NCBI GenBank assembly: GCA_021827225.1
Contig: JAKAXG010000088.1
Span: forward strand, 1 to 10,297
Length of the DNA stretch: 10,297 nucleotides
Direction: 5' to 3'
DNA from: Actinomycetes bacterium
Lineage (GTDB): Bacteria > Actinomycetota > Acidimicrobiia > Acidimicrobiales > Palsa-688
Below the pieces are notes generated by a model. It was not told where the DNA came from. It did no database searches and was given only the letters and a program-made list of their open reading frames with translations. Below, piece after piece: positions 1 through 5,971 of this stretch (position 1 is its first letter; every line of letters begins with the position of its first letter). A program made the position numbers and the translations under genes.

Positions 1-552
1 CGCCTGGGGTACGTGCCGCAGGAGGCCCACCTCTTTTCCGGCACCATCCGTGACAACATCGCCTACGGCCGCCCTGGCGCCTCCGACGCCGAGGTGGAGG
101 CGGCGGCCCGGGCCGTCGGCGCCCACGACGTGATCGCCGGGCTGACCGACGGGTACCTGCACCGGGTAACCGAGAGGGGCCGGTCCCTGTCGGTCGGCCA
201 GCGCCAGCTGATCGCCCTGGCCCGGGCCCAGCTGGTCGACCCCTCCATCCTGCTCCTGGACGAGGCCACCTCGAACCTGGACCTGGCCACCGAGGCCAGG
301 GTGGCGGCCGCCATGGGCGTCCTGGCCACCGGGAGGACGACGGTGCTGATCGCCCACCGCCTCCAGTCGGCCCGAGCGGCGGACCGCATCGTGGTGCTGG
401 ACGGCGGCACGGTGGCGGAGGACGGCACCCACGAGGAGCTCCTGGCGCGGAACGGCCGTTACGCCGCCATGTGGCGGGCCTTCGCCGACAGCGCCGTGGC
501 GGTACCGCCCACCCCGGCCGGGTCGCTCGCCGAACCGGTCAGCGGCGCCTGA
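1..552 (+). CDS. ABC exporter ATP-binding protein, C-terminal part (5'-truncated by window edge)
   Basis: This is the last 183 residues of an ABC ATPase; the reading frame is open to base 1, so the start lies outside the window. In order it shows the Q-loop (VPQEAHLFSGTIRDNI, Gln at fragment residue 7), the signature LSVGQRQ (residues 63-69, Val in place of the commoner Gly), Walker B ILLLDE (83-88), the D-loop SNLD (91-94) and the H-loop histidine in LIAHRL (residue 119). The phrase LFSGTIRDNI is typical of ABCB/MsbA-type exporters, in which the ATPase is fused behind a six-helix membrane domain, so a full-length half-transporter is inferred. The C-terminal tail after about residue 163 is Ala/Pro-rich and probably disordered. 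The substrate cannot be told. It ends 15 bp before the stop of the convergent gene at 568. An internal GTG at 13 is not the real start because it falls inside the Q-loop. Confidence 0.95.
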   Translation, partial: RLGYVPQEAHLFSGTIRDNIAYGRPGASDAEVEAAARAVGAHDVIAGLTDGYLHRVTERGRSLSVGQRQLIALARAQLVDPSILLLDEATSNLDLATEARVAAAMGVLATGRTTVLIAHRLQSARAADRIVVLDGGTVAEDGTHEELLARNGRYAAMWRAFADSAVAVPPTPAGSLAEPVSGA

Positions 553-567
553 GCGGGCGGCACCGGG

Positions 568-3099
568 TCAACCGGGGCCCGCCGACCTGCCGCCGCCCGC
601 CGGGGCCGGGACGGGGACGCCGGTCCACACCGCCAGCTTCCCGTCGACCGTCCCGGCCAGCACCGGGGTCTGGCCGGCGAAGGAGACCAGGCTGACCGCC
701 GAGCCGCTGGTTCCCAGCCATGGCGGCGCGGCCGTGTCCACGGCGTTCCAGGTGGTGCCCCCGTCGGGGGAGAGCCACAGCCCGACCTGTCCGTTGTCCA
801 GCGTGGGTTCCGGGCCGACGACCGCCGCCGTGACCGCGCTGGCGGCGGGGCCGGCGACCGGAACCGGGCCCGGCTCGACCGGATCGGGGCCGCCGGCCGG
901 GTTCGGCTCGGCCACCGCCAGCTCCACCGGACCGGCGGCGGCCAGGTCGGTGAGCGGGGCCGGGGTGCCGGCGGTGAAGGAACTCACGTTCACCCGGGTC
1001 CACGACGAGCCGGTGCCGGACCGCCACAACGCCGGCACCGAGATCCCGCCCGAGGTGGTGGTCGAACCCCAGGCCACCAGCCCCGAGGCGGTGCGGGCGC
1101 AACCCGAGATGGACTCGAACCCGCCGGCGCCCGGGGCCGGGCTGATCGTGGCCCGCTTCCAGCCGGTCCCGTCCGTGGAGACCCAGGCCGCGGCCTGCTG
1201 GCCGGTCACGGCCGTGGCCGAAGTGCCGGCCGGAGGCTGCTCGACCGACCCGACCGCGACCACGGCCTGCGCGTGCCCGGTGGTGGAGGTCGTGCCGGCC
1301 GTGCCGGCCGTGGCGGAGGAGGCACCTGCCGCGCCTGTCGGCGCCGCGGCGCACACGCCGTTCAGGGTGGCGGGCAGGGAGGCGGTGGTCCCGGCCGTGG
1401 TGGAGTTCGTCGGGCTCCCGTCGAGCAGGCCCCGGGCCGTCCAGTTCCTCCCGTCGGGGCTGGTCCATCCCTCTGGCTGGCCGGAGGCCGGCTGTCCCAC
1501 CGCCACCCAGCCGGTGGGCAGCTGCACGGTCAGGGCGCCGGCGGCCGGCACGCTCGGGGGTCCTGCGGTGCCGGCCGGGACCGGTGCCCAATCGACCCCG
1601 TTGGTCGACGCCAGGGTGGTGTAGGTGACCGTCGGGGTGCCGATGGCCTGCGGGTCGGACACGAGGCGGACGGCCATGACCAGCCGGCCGGCGGAGGGCT
1701 GGATCGACAGCGGAACGGCGGTCGGGCGGACCGGTCCGAACGTGGCCGGGTTGGCGGAAGGCTCCGACCAGCCGGCCGGGGTGTCGGTGATCAGGTGGGC
1801 CTCGCCGGGGTCGCTGTCGGCAACGACCGTGGTGGTGATGGTGGCGGCGATCAGGGTGGCCCGCCAGCCTCCGGCGGAACCGTCGGCGCCGGGCAGGGCC
1901 AGGGGGGTCCAGTGCAGCCCGTCCGTGGACCGCCAGGCCGCCTGCCCGAACGGGCCCCCGCCCGTGGCGACCAGGTCCGACGACCCGGCCAGGGTGGGGA
2001 CCTCCGATACCGATCGCAGCGCGGACCCGCCGGACGGACCGTAGAGGGTTGCCCCGGGATCGCCGGCCGCCGGCGCTCCGGGGAAGTCGGTGGAGGGAGG
2101 ACTCCAGCTGGCGCCGTCCGGTGACACCCACGACGCCGGGACCCAGCCGGAGCCCCGGTTGACGGCCCCGGCCGCCACCAGCCCGTTGCCCAGCGGGGCC
2201 AGCGAGTAGATCACCCGGCTGCCCGGGCCGGAGAAGGCGTTGGAGGCGGTGGTGATGCTGTGCCAGTGGAGGCCGTCGGTGGTGGACCACACCGCCGCGG
2301 CCTGGGCCGCTCCGCTGCCCTCCGACCCGGCGGCGTACACCGTGTCCCCCTCGGCGAGCATGGCCCACACCCGGGCTCCCGGGGTGGAGGTGATGGCCTT
2401 CTCGGCCGCCGGCTGCTCGCTCCAGTGCCGGCCGTCGGTGGAGGACCACACCGCGAAGCGGCCGTCGACGGTGCCCGTCGCGAAGAGCCCGAGGGCCCCG
2501 GCCGTCACCAGCGACATACCCGACGGGCCGCCGGTCCGGGGTATGGAGGCGGCGGTGAACGGTGCCCCCGGGGTGGGGGAGATCCACGCCGAGGCCTGGC
2601 GGTTGGCGCCCTCTCCCACGGACCCCACGACGATGGTCTCGCCGTGGTACTGGGCCGCGGCCAGCGCGGAGCTGGCACCCTCGGTGACGATCGGCGAGGA
2701 GTTCCACCTGACCCCGTCGGTCGAGGTCCACTGCGTGGCCACCGGCGCGCCGGTCGGCGACGGGCGGGTGCCGACGGCCAGCCACTTCTGGTTGAGCGTG
2801 GGTGCGATGACGGCGGCTATGGTCGCCCCCGGGCCACCTCCGAGGGCCAGGGCGGGCGAGGCGGACCGCTCCCACGAGTACGGCGAGGCGGCGTAGCGGG
2901 GCGGCGGTTGCGTGGTCGAGGTGGGGGCCGGGAGGCTCGTGGATCCGGTCGCGGACGGCCGGGACGCGGCGTGCCCGGCGCTGCATGACGCGCACACCAG
3001 CGCGACGGCAGCGGAGAGTGATCCCCAAGCCATCGTGTGACGACGGGAGGGGCGGACCTGCGACGGGCGGGCCGGGCTGGTTGACGGTGAGGGTGGCAA
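568..3099 (-). CDS. Secreted or lipoprotein-like Asp-box repeat beta-propeller protein
   Basis: An 843-residue protein of unknown function. A basic N-terminus (RPSRRHT, residues 16-22) leads into a hydrophobic stretch (about 24-38) ending in CASC at 36-39. That fits a signal peptide and perhaps a lipoprotein, although the lipobox is atypical (Cys at -3). A Ser/Thr/Pro/Ala-rich linker follows to about residue 70. The rest carries repeated W-x-S-x-D-G-x-x-W units resembling BNR/Asp-box hairpins: WTSTDGVRW (124), WSSTDGRHW (218), WSTTDGLHW (271), WVSPDGASW (324), WRSTDGLHW (389), ASTNGVDW (497), WTSPDGRNW (545), WVSTDGTGW (639), WRSGTGSSW (692) and WLSPDGGTTW (775), plus degenerate copies at 171 and 436. 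Eleven or so units suggest one large or two smaller propellers. No sialidase catalytic set was recognised, so a binding or scaffold role is as likely as an enzyme. The start is uncertain: TTG at 3099 keeps the basic n-region, while ATG at 3033 removes it; neither has a clear ribosome site. It lies 21 bp after the four-cysteine gene and is probably co-transcribed with it. Confidence 0.82.
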   Translation of the reverse strand: MPPSPSTSPARPSQVRPSRRHTMAWGSLSAAVALVCASCSAGHAASRPSATGSTSLPAPTSTTQPPPRYAASPYSWERSASPALALGGGPGATIAAVIAPTLNQKWLAVGTRPSPTGAPVATQWTSTDGVRWNSSPIVTEGASSALAAAQYHGETIVVGSVGEGANRQASAWISPTPGAPFTAASIPRTGGPSGMSLVTAGALGLFATGTVDGRFAVWSSTDGRHWSEQPAAEKAITSTPGARVWAMLAEGDTVYAAGSEGSGAAQAAAVWSTTDGLHWHSITTASNAFSGPGSRVIYSLAPLGNGLVAAGAVNRGSGWVPASWVSPDGASWSPPSTDFPGAPAAGDPGATLYGPSGGSALRSVSEVPTLAGSSDLVATGGGPFGQAAWRSTDGLHWTPLALPGADGSAGGWRATLIAATITTTVVADSDPGEAHLITDTPAGWSEPSANPATFGPVRPTAVPLSIQPSAGRLVMAVRLVSDPQAIGTPTVTYTTLASTNGVDWAPVPAGTAGPPSVPAAGALTVQLPTGWVAVGQPASGQPEGWTSPDGRNWTARGLLDGSPTNSTTAGTTASLPATLNGVCAAAPTGAAGASSATAGTAGTTSTTGHAQAVVAVGSVEQPPAGTSATAVTGQQAAAWVSTDGTGWKRATISPAPGAGGFESISGCARTASGLVAWGSTTTSGGISVPALWRSGTGSSWTRVNVSSFTAGTPAPLTDLAAAGPVELAVAEPNPAGGPDPVEPGPVPVAGPAASAVTAAVVGPEPTLDNGQVGLWLSPDGGTTWNAVDTAAPPWLGTSGSAVSLVSFAGQTPVLAGTVDGKLAVWTGVPVPAPAGGGRSAGPG

Positions 3100-3120
3100 G
3101 GGCGGGGACCGATCCGGGGC

Positions 3121-3483
3121 TCAGCGGTTGCTCAGGCGGAAGCCGTCACCGTCGTCCCGGCGCTTCCATACCTGCCACCATTTCCGGGACTCGCGTTCCC
3201 GCTCGATCTCGTCGAGGATCTCGGGCCCGGCGGCGGTGACGATGGAGCCGGCCTCGGACAGTATGGTCGCCACTTCCCCGGCCGGTTCGTCGGGTTCCTC
3301 CTCGACCGGAGGACGGTTGAGGGAACCCATCTCGAAGGACCCGTCGATGATGTCGGGCTGGTAGCTGGCGCAGTCGTCGGGGCAGCGCCAGGGTGCCTCG
3401 GGAGCCAGGTTCAGCACGCAGAAGCGGGCCACCTCGCCGGTGTCGTAGGTCCGGCTCTGAAAGTGGCGGCAGTTCTCGCGCAT
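3121..3483 (-). CDS. Small four-cysteine protein of unknown function
   Basis: A 120-residue protein I do not recognise. Four cysteines lie in the first third: C5, C22, C34 and C38 (MRENCRHFQ, ARFCVLN, PWRCPDDCASYQP), spaced C-x16-C-x11-C-x3-C, which could bind zinc or an iron-sulfur cluster (inference). A very acidic stretch follows (VEEEPDEPAGE, 60-70), then a region likely to be helical (about 71-100), and a basic, Trp-containing end (KWWQVWKRR, 101-109). No signal peptide or membrane segment is visible. The frame stays open far upstream, but ATG at 3483 is preferred because GAGG (3495-3492) sits 8 nt before it and a longer form would run antisense through the MarR gene and the 6C RNA. It is divergent from the MarR gene, with 106 bp between the starts, and is followed 21 bp later by the Asp-box protein in the same frame. 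Confidence 0.8.
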   Translation of the reverse strand: MRENCRHFQSRTYDTGEVARFCVLNLAPEAPWRCPDDCASYQPDIIDGSFEMGSLNRPPVEEEPDEPAGEVATILSEAGSIVTAAGPEILDEIERERESRKWWQVWKRRDDGDGFRLSNR

Positions 3484-3491
3484 CGTCACGA

Positions 3492-3495
3492 CCTC
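3492..3495 (-). promoter_or_regulatory. Ribosome binding site deciding the start of the four-cysteine gene
   Basis: On the minus strand, ATGAGGTCGTGACG precedes the ATG at 3483. GAGG with an 8-nt spacer is a good Shine-Dalgarno site and supports the short 120-residue form over the much longer open frame. Confidence 0.6.
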
Positions 3496-3575
3496 ATGGT
3501 GGCACTTAGCGGCGATATCCCGCACAGCACCGGGCCGGATGGCTCCCCGGAGATCTGGGGCGGGCCGCCGGTCGT

Positions 3576-3581
3576 TACACT
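3576..3581 (+). promoter_or_regulatory. -10 element of the MarR gene, probably giving a leaderless mRNA
   Basis: TACACT fits TANNNT and ends 8 nt before the ATG at 3590, so transcription would begin at or next to the start codon. No Shine-Dalgarno sequence precedes the ATG (CTGCTCGGCC). No convincing -35 hexamer is visible. The site is in the divergent region shared with the four-cysteine gene, where MarR autoregulation would be expected, but I see no clear MarR-type palindrome. Confidence 0.5.
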
Positions 3582-3589
3582 GCTCGGCC

Positions 3590-4027
3590 ATGACGGGCGG
3601 TTCCCTCACCGATCTCGGCAGCGTCCTGCGCCTGTCGGTGCTGCGCCTGTCGCGCCGCCTGCGCCAGGAGGCGTTCGGCCTGGGGGAGGTTACCCCCTCG
3701 CAGCTCTCGGCTCTGACGGTCCTGGCCAAGCACGGCGAGCTCACCCTGGGGGAGCTGGCGGCCATCGAACGGATCGCCCCGCCCTCCATGACTCGCATCG
3801 CGGCCCGCCTGGAGGCCACCGGCCTGCTGGAGCGCCGGCCCGACACCAGCGACCGCAGAGTGGCCCGGGTTGCCATCAGCTCGGCCGGGCTCAGCCTGCT
3901 GGAAGAGACCCGTGCTCGGGGCGACGCGTTCGTGTCGGCCCGCCTGGAGTCGCTCAGCGAGGAGGAGCGCGAGGTGCTGGCCCGCGCCGTGCCACTGCTG
4001 GAGCGGCTGGCCTCCGAGGATCCCTGA
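3590..4027 (+). CDS. MarR-family winged-helix transcriptional regulator
   Basis: A 145-residue DNA-binding regulator, a normal length for MarR proteins, which act as dimers. The N-terminal helix (7-30) would belong to the dimer interface. The winged helix covers about 36-100: TLGELAAIERIAPPSMTRI (52-70) forms the helix-turn-helix with the recognition helix, and RRPDTSDRRVARVAIS (82-97) is the wing with the family's D-x-R-x-x-x-V pattern (D88, R90). A C-terminal helical part (101-143) completes the dimer. ATG at 3590 was chosen over an in-frame ATG at 3539 because the first 17 residues of the longer form do not resemble the family and a -10 element (TACACT) lies between them. It is divergent from the four-cysteine gene, so regulation of that gene and of itself is the simplest guess. 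The ligand is unknown. Confidence 0.92.
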   Translation: MTGGSLTDLGSVLRLSVLRLSRRLRQEAFGLGEVTPSQLSALTVLAKHGELTLGELAAIERIAPPSMTRIAARLEATGLLERRPDTSDRRVARVAISSAGLSLLEETRARGDAFVSARLESLSEEEREVLARAVPLLERLASEDP

Positions 4028-4093
4028 CGGCCGCCCCTTCCCTTCCCGATGGGCAGCATCTCCGGCAACGATGTGGAATGTGACCTAAGTCTC

Positions 4094-4123
4094 TTGCACA
4101 GATACGCCGGGGCGGGCCATACT
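4094..4123 (+). promoter_or_regulatory. Candidate promoter of the 6C RNA
   Basis: TTGCAC (4094-4099) and CATACT (4118-4123) are spaced by 18 nt and resemble -35 and -10 hexamers. They predict a start near 4129-4131, just ahead of the first 6C hairpin, in a stretch with no coding sequence. Confidence 0.55.
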
Positions 4124-4129
4124 GAACTT

Positions 4130-4210
4130 GTTGCTCGGGGCGAATCCCCCCCTCGCCCCTCGAGCCTTGCACGAAGGACCGGCATCCCCCCCGCCGGTCC
4201 TTCGTCGCGT
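4130..4210 (+). ncRNA. 6C: 6C small RNA (actinobacterial C-loop sRNA)
   Basis: Two consecutive hairpins carry identical 9-nt loops ATCCCCCCC. Hairpin 1 pairs GGGGCGA (4137-4143) with TCGCCCC (4153-4159), extended by CTC (4134-4136) with GAG (4162-4164) across a 2-nt bulge; its loop is 4144-4152. Hairpin 2 has a perfect 13-bp stem, ACGAAGGACCGGC (4171-4183) with GCCGGTCCTTCGT (4193-4205); its loop is 4184-4192. Two stem-loops each exposing six or more cytosines is the definition of the 6C family of Actinobacteria, whose mycobacterial member (B11) pairs through the C-rich loops with G-rich sites on mRNAs. The strand follows from C-rich rather than G-rich loops and from the upstream promoter. 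Ends are estimated. No T-run follows hairpin 2, so termination is unclear. It is a stand-alone gene between the MarR and malic enzyme genes. Confidence 0.85.
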
Positions 4211-4268
4211 CCGGGGGGATATCCGCCCTCTCGGCCGGCCGCGCCGGCATCGGTTCCCCGCCGCCAGG

Positions 4269-4290
4269 GACCTGCCGACCTGCCGACCTG
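4269..4290 (+). repeat. Short tandem direct repeat (8-bp unit)
   Basis: GACCTGCC occurs twice and is followed by a partial third copy, GACCTG. It is too short to suggest a function and is recorded only because the region is non-coding. Confidence 0.6.
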
Positions 4291-4327
4291 TATCCGGCGC
4301 CGGGAAAAATGGCCGGGGAACGAAGAA

Positions 4328-4347
4328 ACCGAGCCCGGAGGCTCGGT
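4328..4347 (+). terminator. Perfect 8-bp hairpin, possible terminator
   Basis: ACCGAGCC and GGCTCGGT pair perfectly around a CGGA tetraloop. No T-run follows (AGCACTGG), so classical intrinsic termination is not supported; U-less hairpins are reported in high-GC actinobacteria. It could end a transcript coming from the 6C promoter or be part of a larger structured RNA. Confidence 0.35.
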
Positions 4348-4359
4348 AGCACTGGTCAA

Positions 4360-4422
4360 CGTTCGGGTCGAGGCCGGTCCGGCCCTCCCCCCGGGGGCCC
4401 GAGGCCAGGCCTCGCCCGAACG
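4360..4422 (+). other. Long 63-nt stem-loop, 15 bp with one bulge
   Basis: CGTTCGGG (4360-4367) pairs with CCCGAACG (4415-4422), and CGAGGCC (4369-4375) pairs with GGCCTCG (4408-4414), leaving T4368 bulged: 15 pairs in all. The interior (4376-4407) can add GGCCC (4381-4385) with GGGCC (4395-4399) around another C-rich loop. Such a stem is long even for GC-rich DNA. It may be a terminator, a structured RNA or an operator; the sequence does not decide which. Confidence 0.5.
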
Positions 4423-4475
4423 CCCCCTCTTGGACCTAGAGTTTATGTGGCATCGGGCACAGTGGCAAGGCCCTG

Positions 4476-4520
4476 AACGGGAAACGCGCGGCTCTCGGTT
4501 GTGAACGGAGGGTTCCCGTT
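4476..4520. promoter_or_regulatory. Inverted repeat in front of the malic enzyme promoter
   Basis: AACGGGAA (4476-4483) and TTCCCGTT (4513-4520) are perfect inverted arms with a 29-nt spacer. The right arm ends 3 nt before the proposed -10 (4524-4529), where a bound regulator could block or help the polymerase. It could also be a weak transcript hairpin followed by TTTTCT. Confidence 0.3.
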
Positions 4521-4523
4521 TTC

Positions 4524-4529
4524 TATTGT
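4524..4529 (+). promoter_or_regulatory. -10 element of the malic enzyme gene, probably leaderless
   Basis: TATTGT ends 6 nt before the ATG at 4536, and TTGTGA (4499-4504) lies 19 nt upstream as a possible -35. No Shine-Dalgarno sequence lies between the -10 and the ATG (CCCAAG), so the mRNA would begin at or within a base or two of the start codon. Confidence 0.5.
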
Positions 4530-4535
4530 CCCAAG

Positions 4536-5933
4536 ATGGCCATCCCGTTAGCCGCCTACTCCATCCGCCTCCGGGCCCGGATCCCCAACCATCCCGGGGA
4601 GTTCGCCGCCCTGGCCACCGCCATCGGCTCGGCCGGCGGCAGCCTGGTGGGCATCGACATCGTCGACACCGACGGGGCGACGGTAACGCGCGACCTGGTG
4701 GTCTTCTGCGGCTCGGAGGGGCACGCCTCCCAGGTCGAGCAGGCCACCCGGGCGATCGGCGGCATCGAGGTGCTCGAGGTGGCCGACCGCACCTTCGCCC
4801 TGCACCAGGGCGGAAAGCTGAGCATCGACGCCAAGCTGCCCATCCACAACCGGGACGACCTGGCCATGGCCTACACACCCGGGGTGGCGCGGGTGTGCAC
4901 GGCCATAGCGGAGACACCGGAGCTGGCCCACCGCTACACCATGAAGTCGAACACGGTGGCGGTGGTCACCGACGGTACGGCGGTGCTCGGGCTGGGCGAC
5001 ATCGGGCCGGAAGCGGCCCTGCCGGTGATGGAGGGCAAGGCGGTACTGTTCAAGGCGTTCGCCGGCGTGGACGCCGTGCCGGTGTGCCTGAAGGTGTCAT
5101 CGCCCGACGAGCTGATCGAGACGGTCCAGCGTATGGAGCCCATGTTCGGCGGGATCAACCTCGAGGACATCGCCGCCCCCCACTGCTTCGAGGTGGAGCG
5201 GCGCCTGTCGGAGACGTTGTCCATCCCGGTGTTCCATGACGACCAGCACGGCACCGCGGTGGTGGCCCTGGCCGCCCTCCGCAACGCCTGCAAGATCGTA
5301 GGCAAGGATCTGGCCGGCCTGCGCGTCGTGCTGTCGGGGGCGGGGGCGGCCGGGGTGGCCATCACCAAGATCCTCATGACCGCCGGCGCCTCCGACATCG
5401 TGGCCGTCGACCGCAAGGGGGCGGTCCACAAGGGGCGGGAGGGGCTGGACCCCTCGAAGCAGTGGCTGGCCGACCACGCCAACCCGGAGGACCGGGCCGG
5501 TTCGTTGCAGGACGTCCTGCGGGGAGCAGACGTGTTCATCGGCGTGAGCGGGCCGGGCCTGCTGACGCGATCGGACCTCGAGACCATGGCGGACGCCCCG
5601 ATCGTCTTCGCCCTGGCCAACCCGGTCCCGGAGGTGCTGCCCGAGGAGGCGGAGGGCGTGGTGGCGGTCATGGCCACGGGCCGCAGCGACTACCCGAACC
5701 AGATCAACAACGTGCTGTGCTTCCCGGGCATCTTCCGCGGCGCGCTCGACTCGGGCGCCACGGCCATCACCGAGAACATGAAGCTGGCTGCCGCCGACGC
5801 CATAGCCGCCGCCGTCCCGGCCGCCGATCTCAAGGCCGAGGAGATCGTGCCGAGCGTGTTCGCCCCCGGTGTCGGTGAGGCCGTGGCCCGGGCTGTCGCC
5901 GCTGCGGCCCGGGCGGACGGCGTCACCCGCTGA
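4536..5933 (+). CDS. NAD-type malic enzyme with N-terminal ACT domain
   Basis: A 465-residue cytoplasmic enzyme predicted to decarboxylate malate oxidatively to pyruvate and CO2. Residues 6-95 form an ACT-like regulatory domain ([20 protein letters not shown], with [11 protein letters not shown] after it). The malic enzyme core begins at about 96 with [20 protein letters not shown]; Tyr113 is the expected catalytic tyrosine and Lys168 in [11 protein letters not shown] the catalytic lysine. Metal ligands are in NLEDI (E210, D211) and FHDDQHGT (D235, D236). The nucleotide-binding domain starts at [10 protein letters not shown] (264-273), a GxGxxG turn. The acidic residue in VAVDRKG (D292) after the second strand favours NAD over NADP by analogy with other Rossmann folds. 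ANPVPEVLP (361-369) and [20 protein letters not shown] (381-400) are conserved signatures. An amino acid or other small metabolite bound by the ACT domain may regulate it (inference). It is transcribed alone and converges on the glycosyltransferase gene. Confidence 0.96.
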   Translation: MAIPLAAYSIRLRARIPNHPGEFAALATAIGSAGGSLVGIDIVDTDGATVTRDLVVFCGSEGHASQVEQATRAIGGIEVLEVADRTFALHQGGKLSIDAKLPIHNRDDLAMAYTPGVARVCTAIAETPELAHRYTMKSNTVAVVTDGTAVLGLGDIGPEAALPVMEGKAVLFKAFAGVDAVPVCLKVSSPDELIETVQRMEPMFGGINLEDIAAPHCFEVERRLSETLSIPVFHDDQHGTAVVALAALRNACKIVGKDLAGLRVVLSGAGAAGVAITKILMTAGASDIVAVDRKGAVHKGREGLDPSKQWLADHANPEDRAGSLQDVLRGADVFIGVSGPGLLTRSDLETMADAPIVFALANPVPEVLPEEAEGVVAVMATGRSDYPNQINNVLCFPGIFRGALDSGATAITENMKLAAADAIAAAVPAADLKAEEIVPSVFAPGVGEAVARAVAAAARADGVTR

Positions 5934-5951
5934 CGGGCCCCGCCGGGCCGT
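5933..5951. terminator. Small GC hairpin between convergent genes
   Basis: GGCCC (5936-5940) and GGGCC (5945-5949) pair around CGCC, with two more pairs across a bulged G. It lies in the 38-bp gap between the malic enzyme and glycosyltransferase stops and could serve both directions. There is no T-run, so support is weak. Confidence 0.25.
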
Positions 5952-5971
5952 GCTCCCGGGGGCCGGCCGCG

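Larger units (their letters stand above)
4206..4475. other. Non-coding stretch after the 6C RNA
   Basis: No convincing gene is visible here; open frames crossing it are low-complexity Arg/Pro/Gly translations. It begins with CCGGGGGGATATCC, containing GGGGGGAT (4213-4220), and includes a short tandem repeat (GACCTGCC twice plus GACCTG, 4269-4290) and two stem-loops listed separately at 4328-4347 and 4360-4422. It may contain the end of the 6C transcript or another RNA, but nothing here proves transcription. Confidence 0.5.

Noticed and set aside
539..3028. An 829-codon minus-strand open frame overlapping the Asp-box gene in another frame
   Set aside because: Its translation is Arg/Gly/Pro/His-rich without domains, while the overlapping frame carries regular repeats and a signal peptide. 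Long shadow frames are normal at this GC content.
4049..4504. A 151-codon open frame through the 6C region
   Set aside because: It encodes no recognisable domain, spans the 6C hairpins, and has the amino acid make-up of translated non-coding GC-rich DNA.
4503..4515. GAAC-N5-GTTC in front of the malic enzyme gene as a second SOS box
   Set aside because: The spacer is 5 nt, not the 4 nt of the LexA consensus, and the flanks do not extend the palindrome.
3484..4917. Extension of the four-cysteine gene far upstream to a 598-residue form
   Set aside because: It would run antisense through the MarR gene, the 6C RNA and the malic enzyme start, with low-complexity sequence; a good ribosome site supports ATG 3483.
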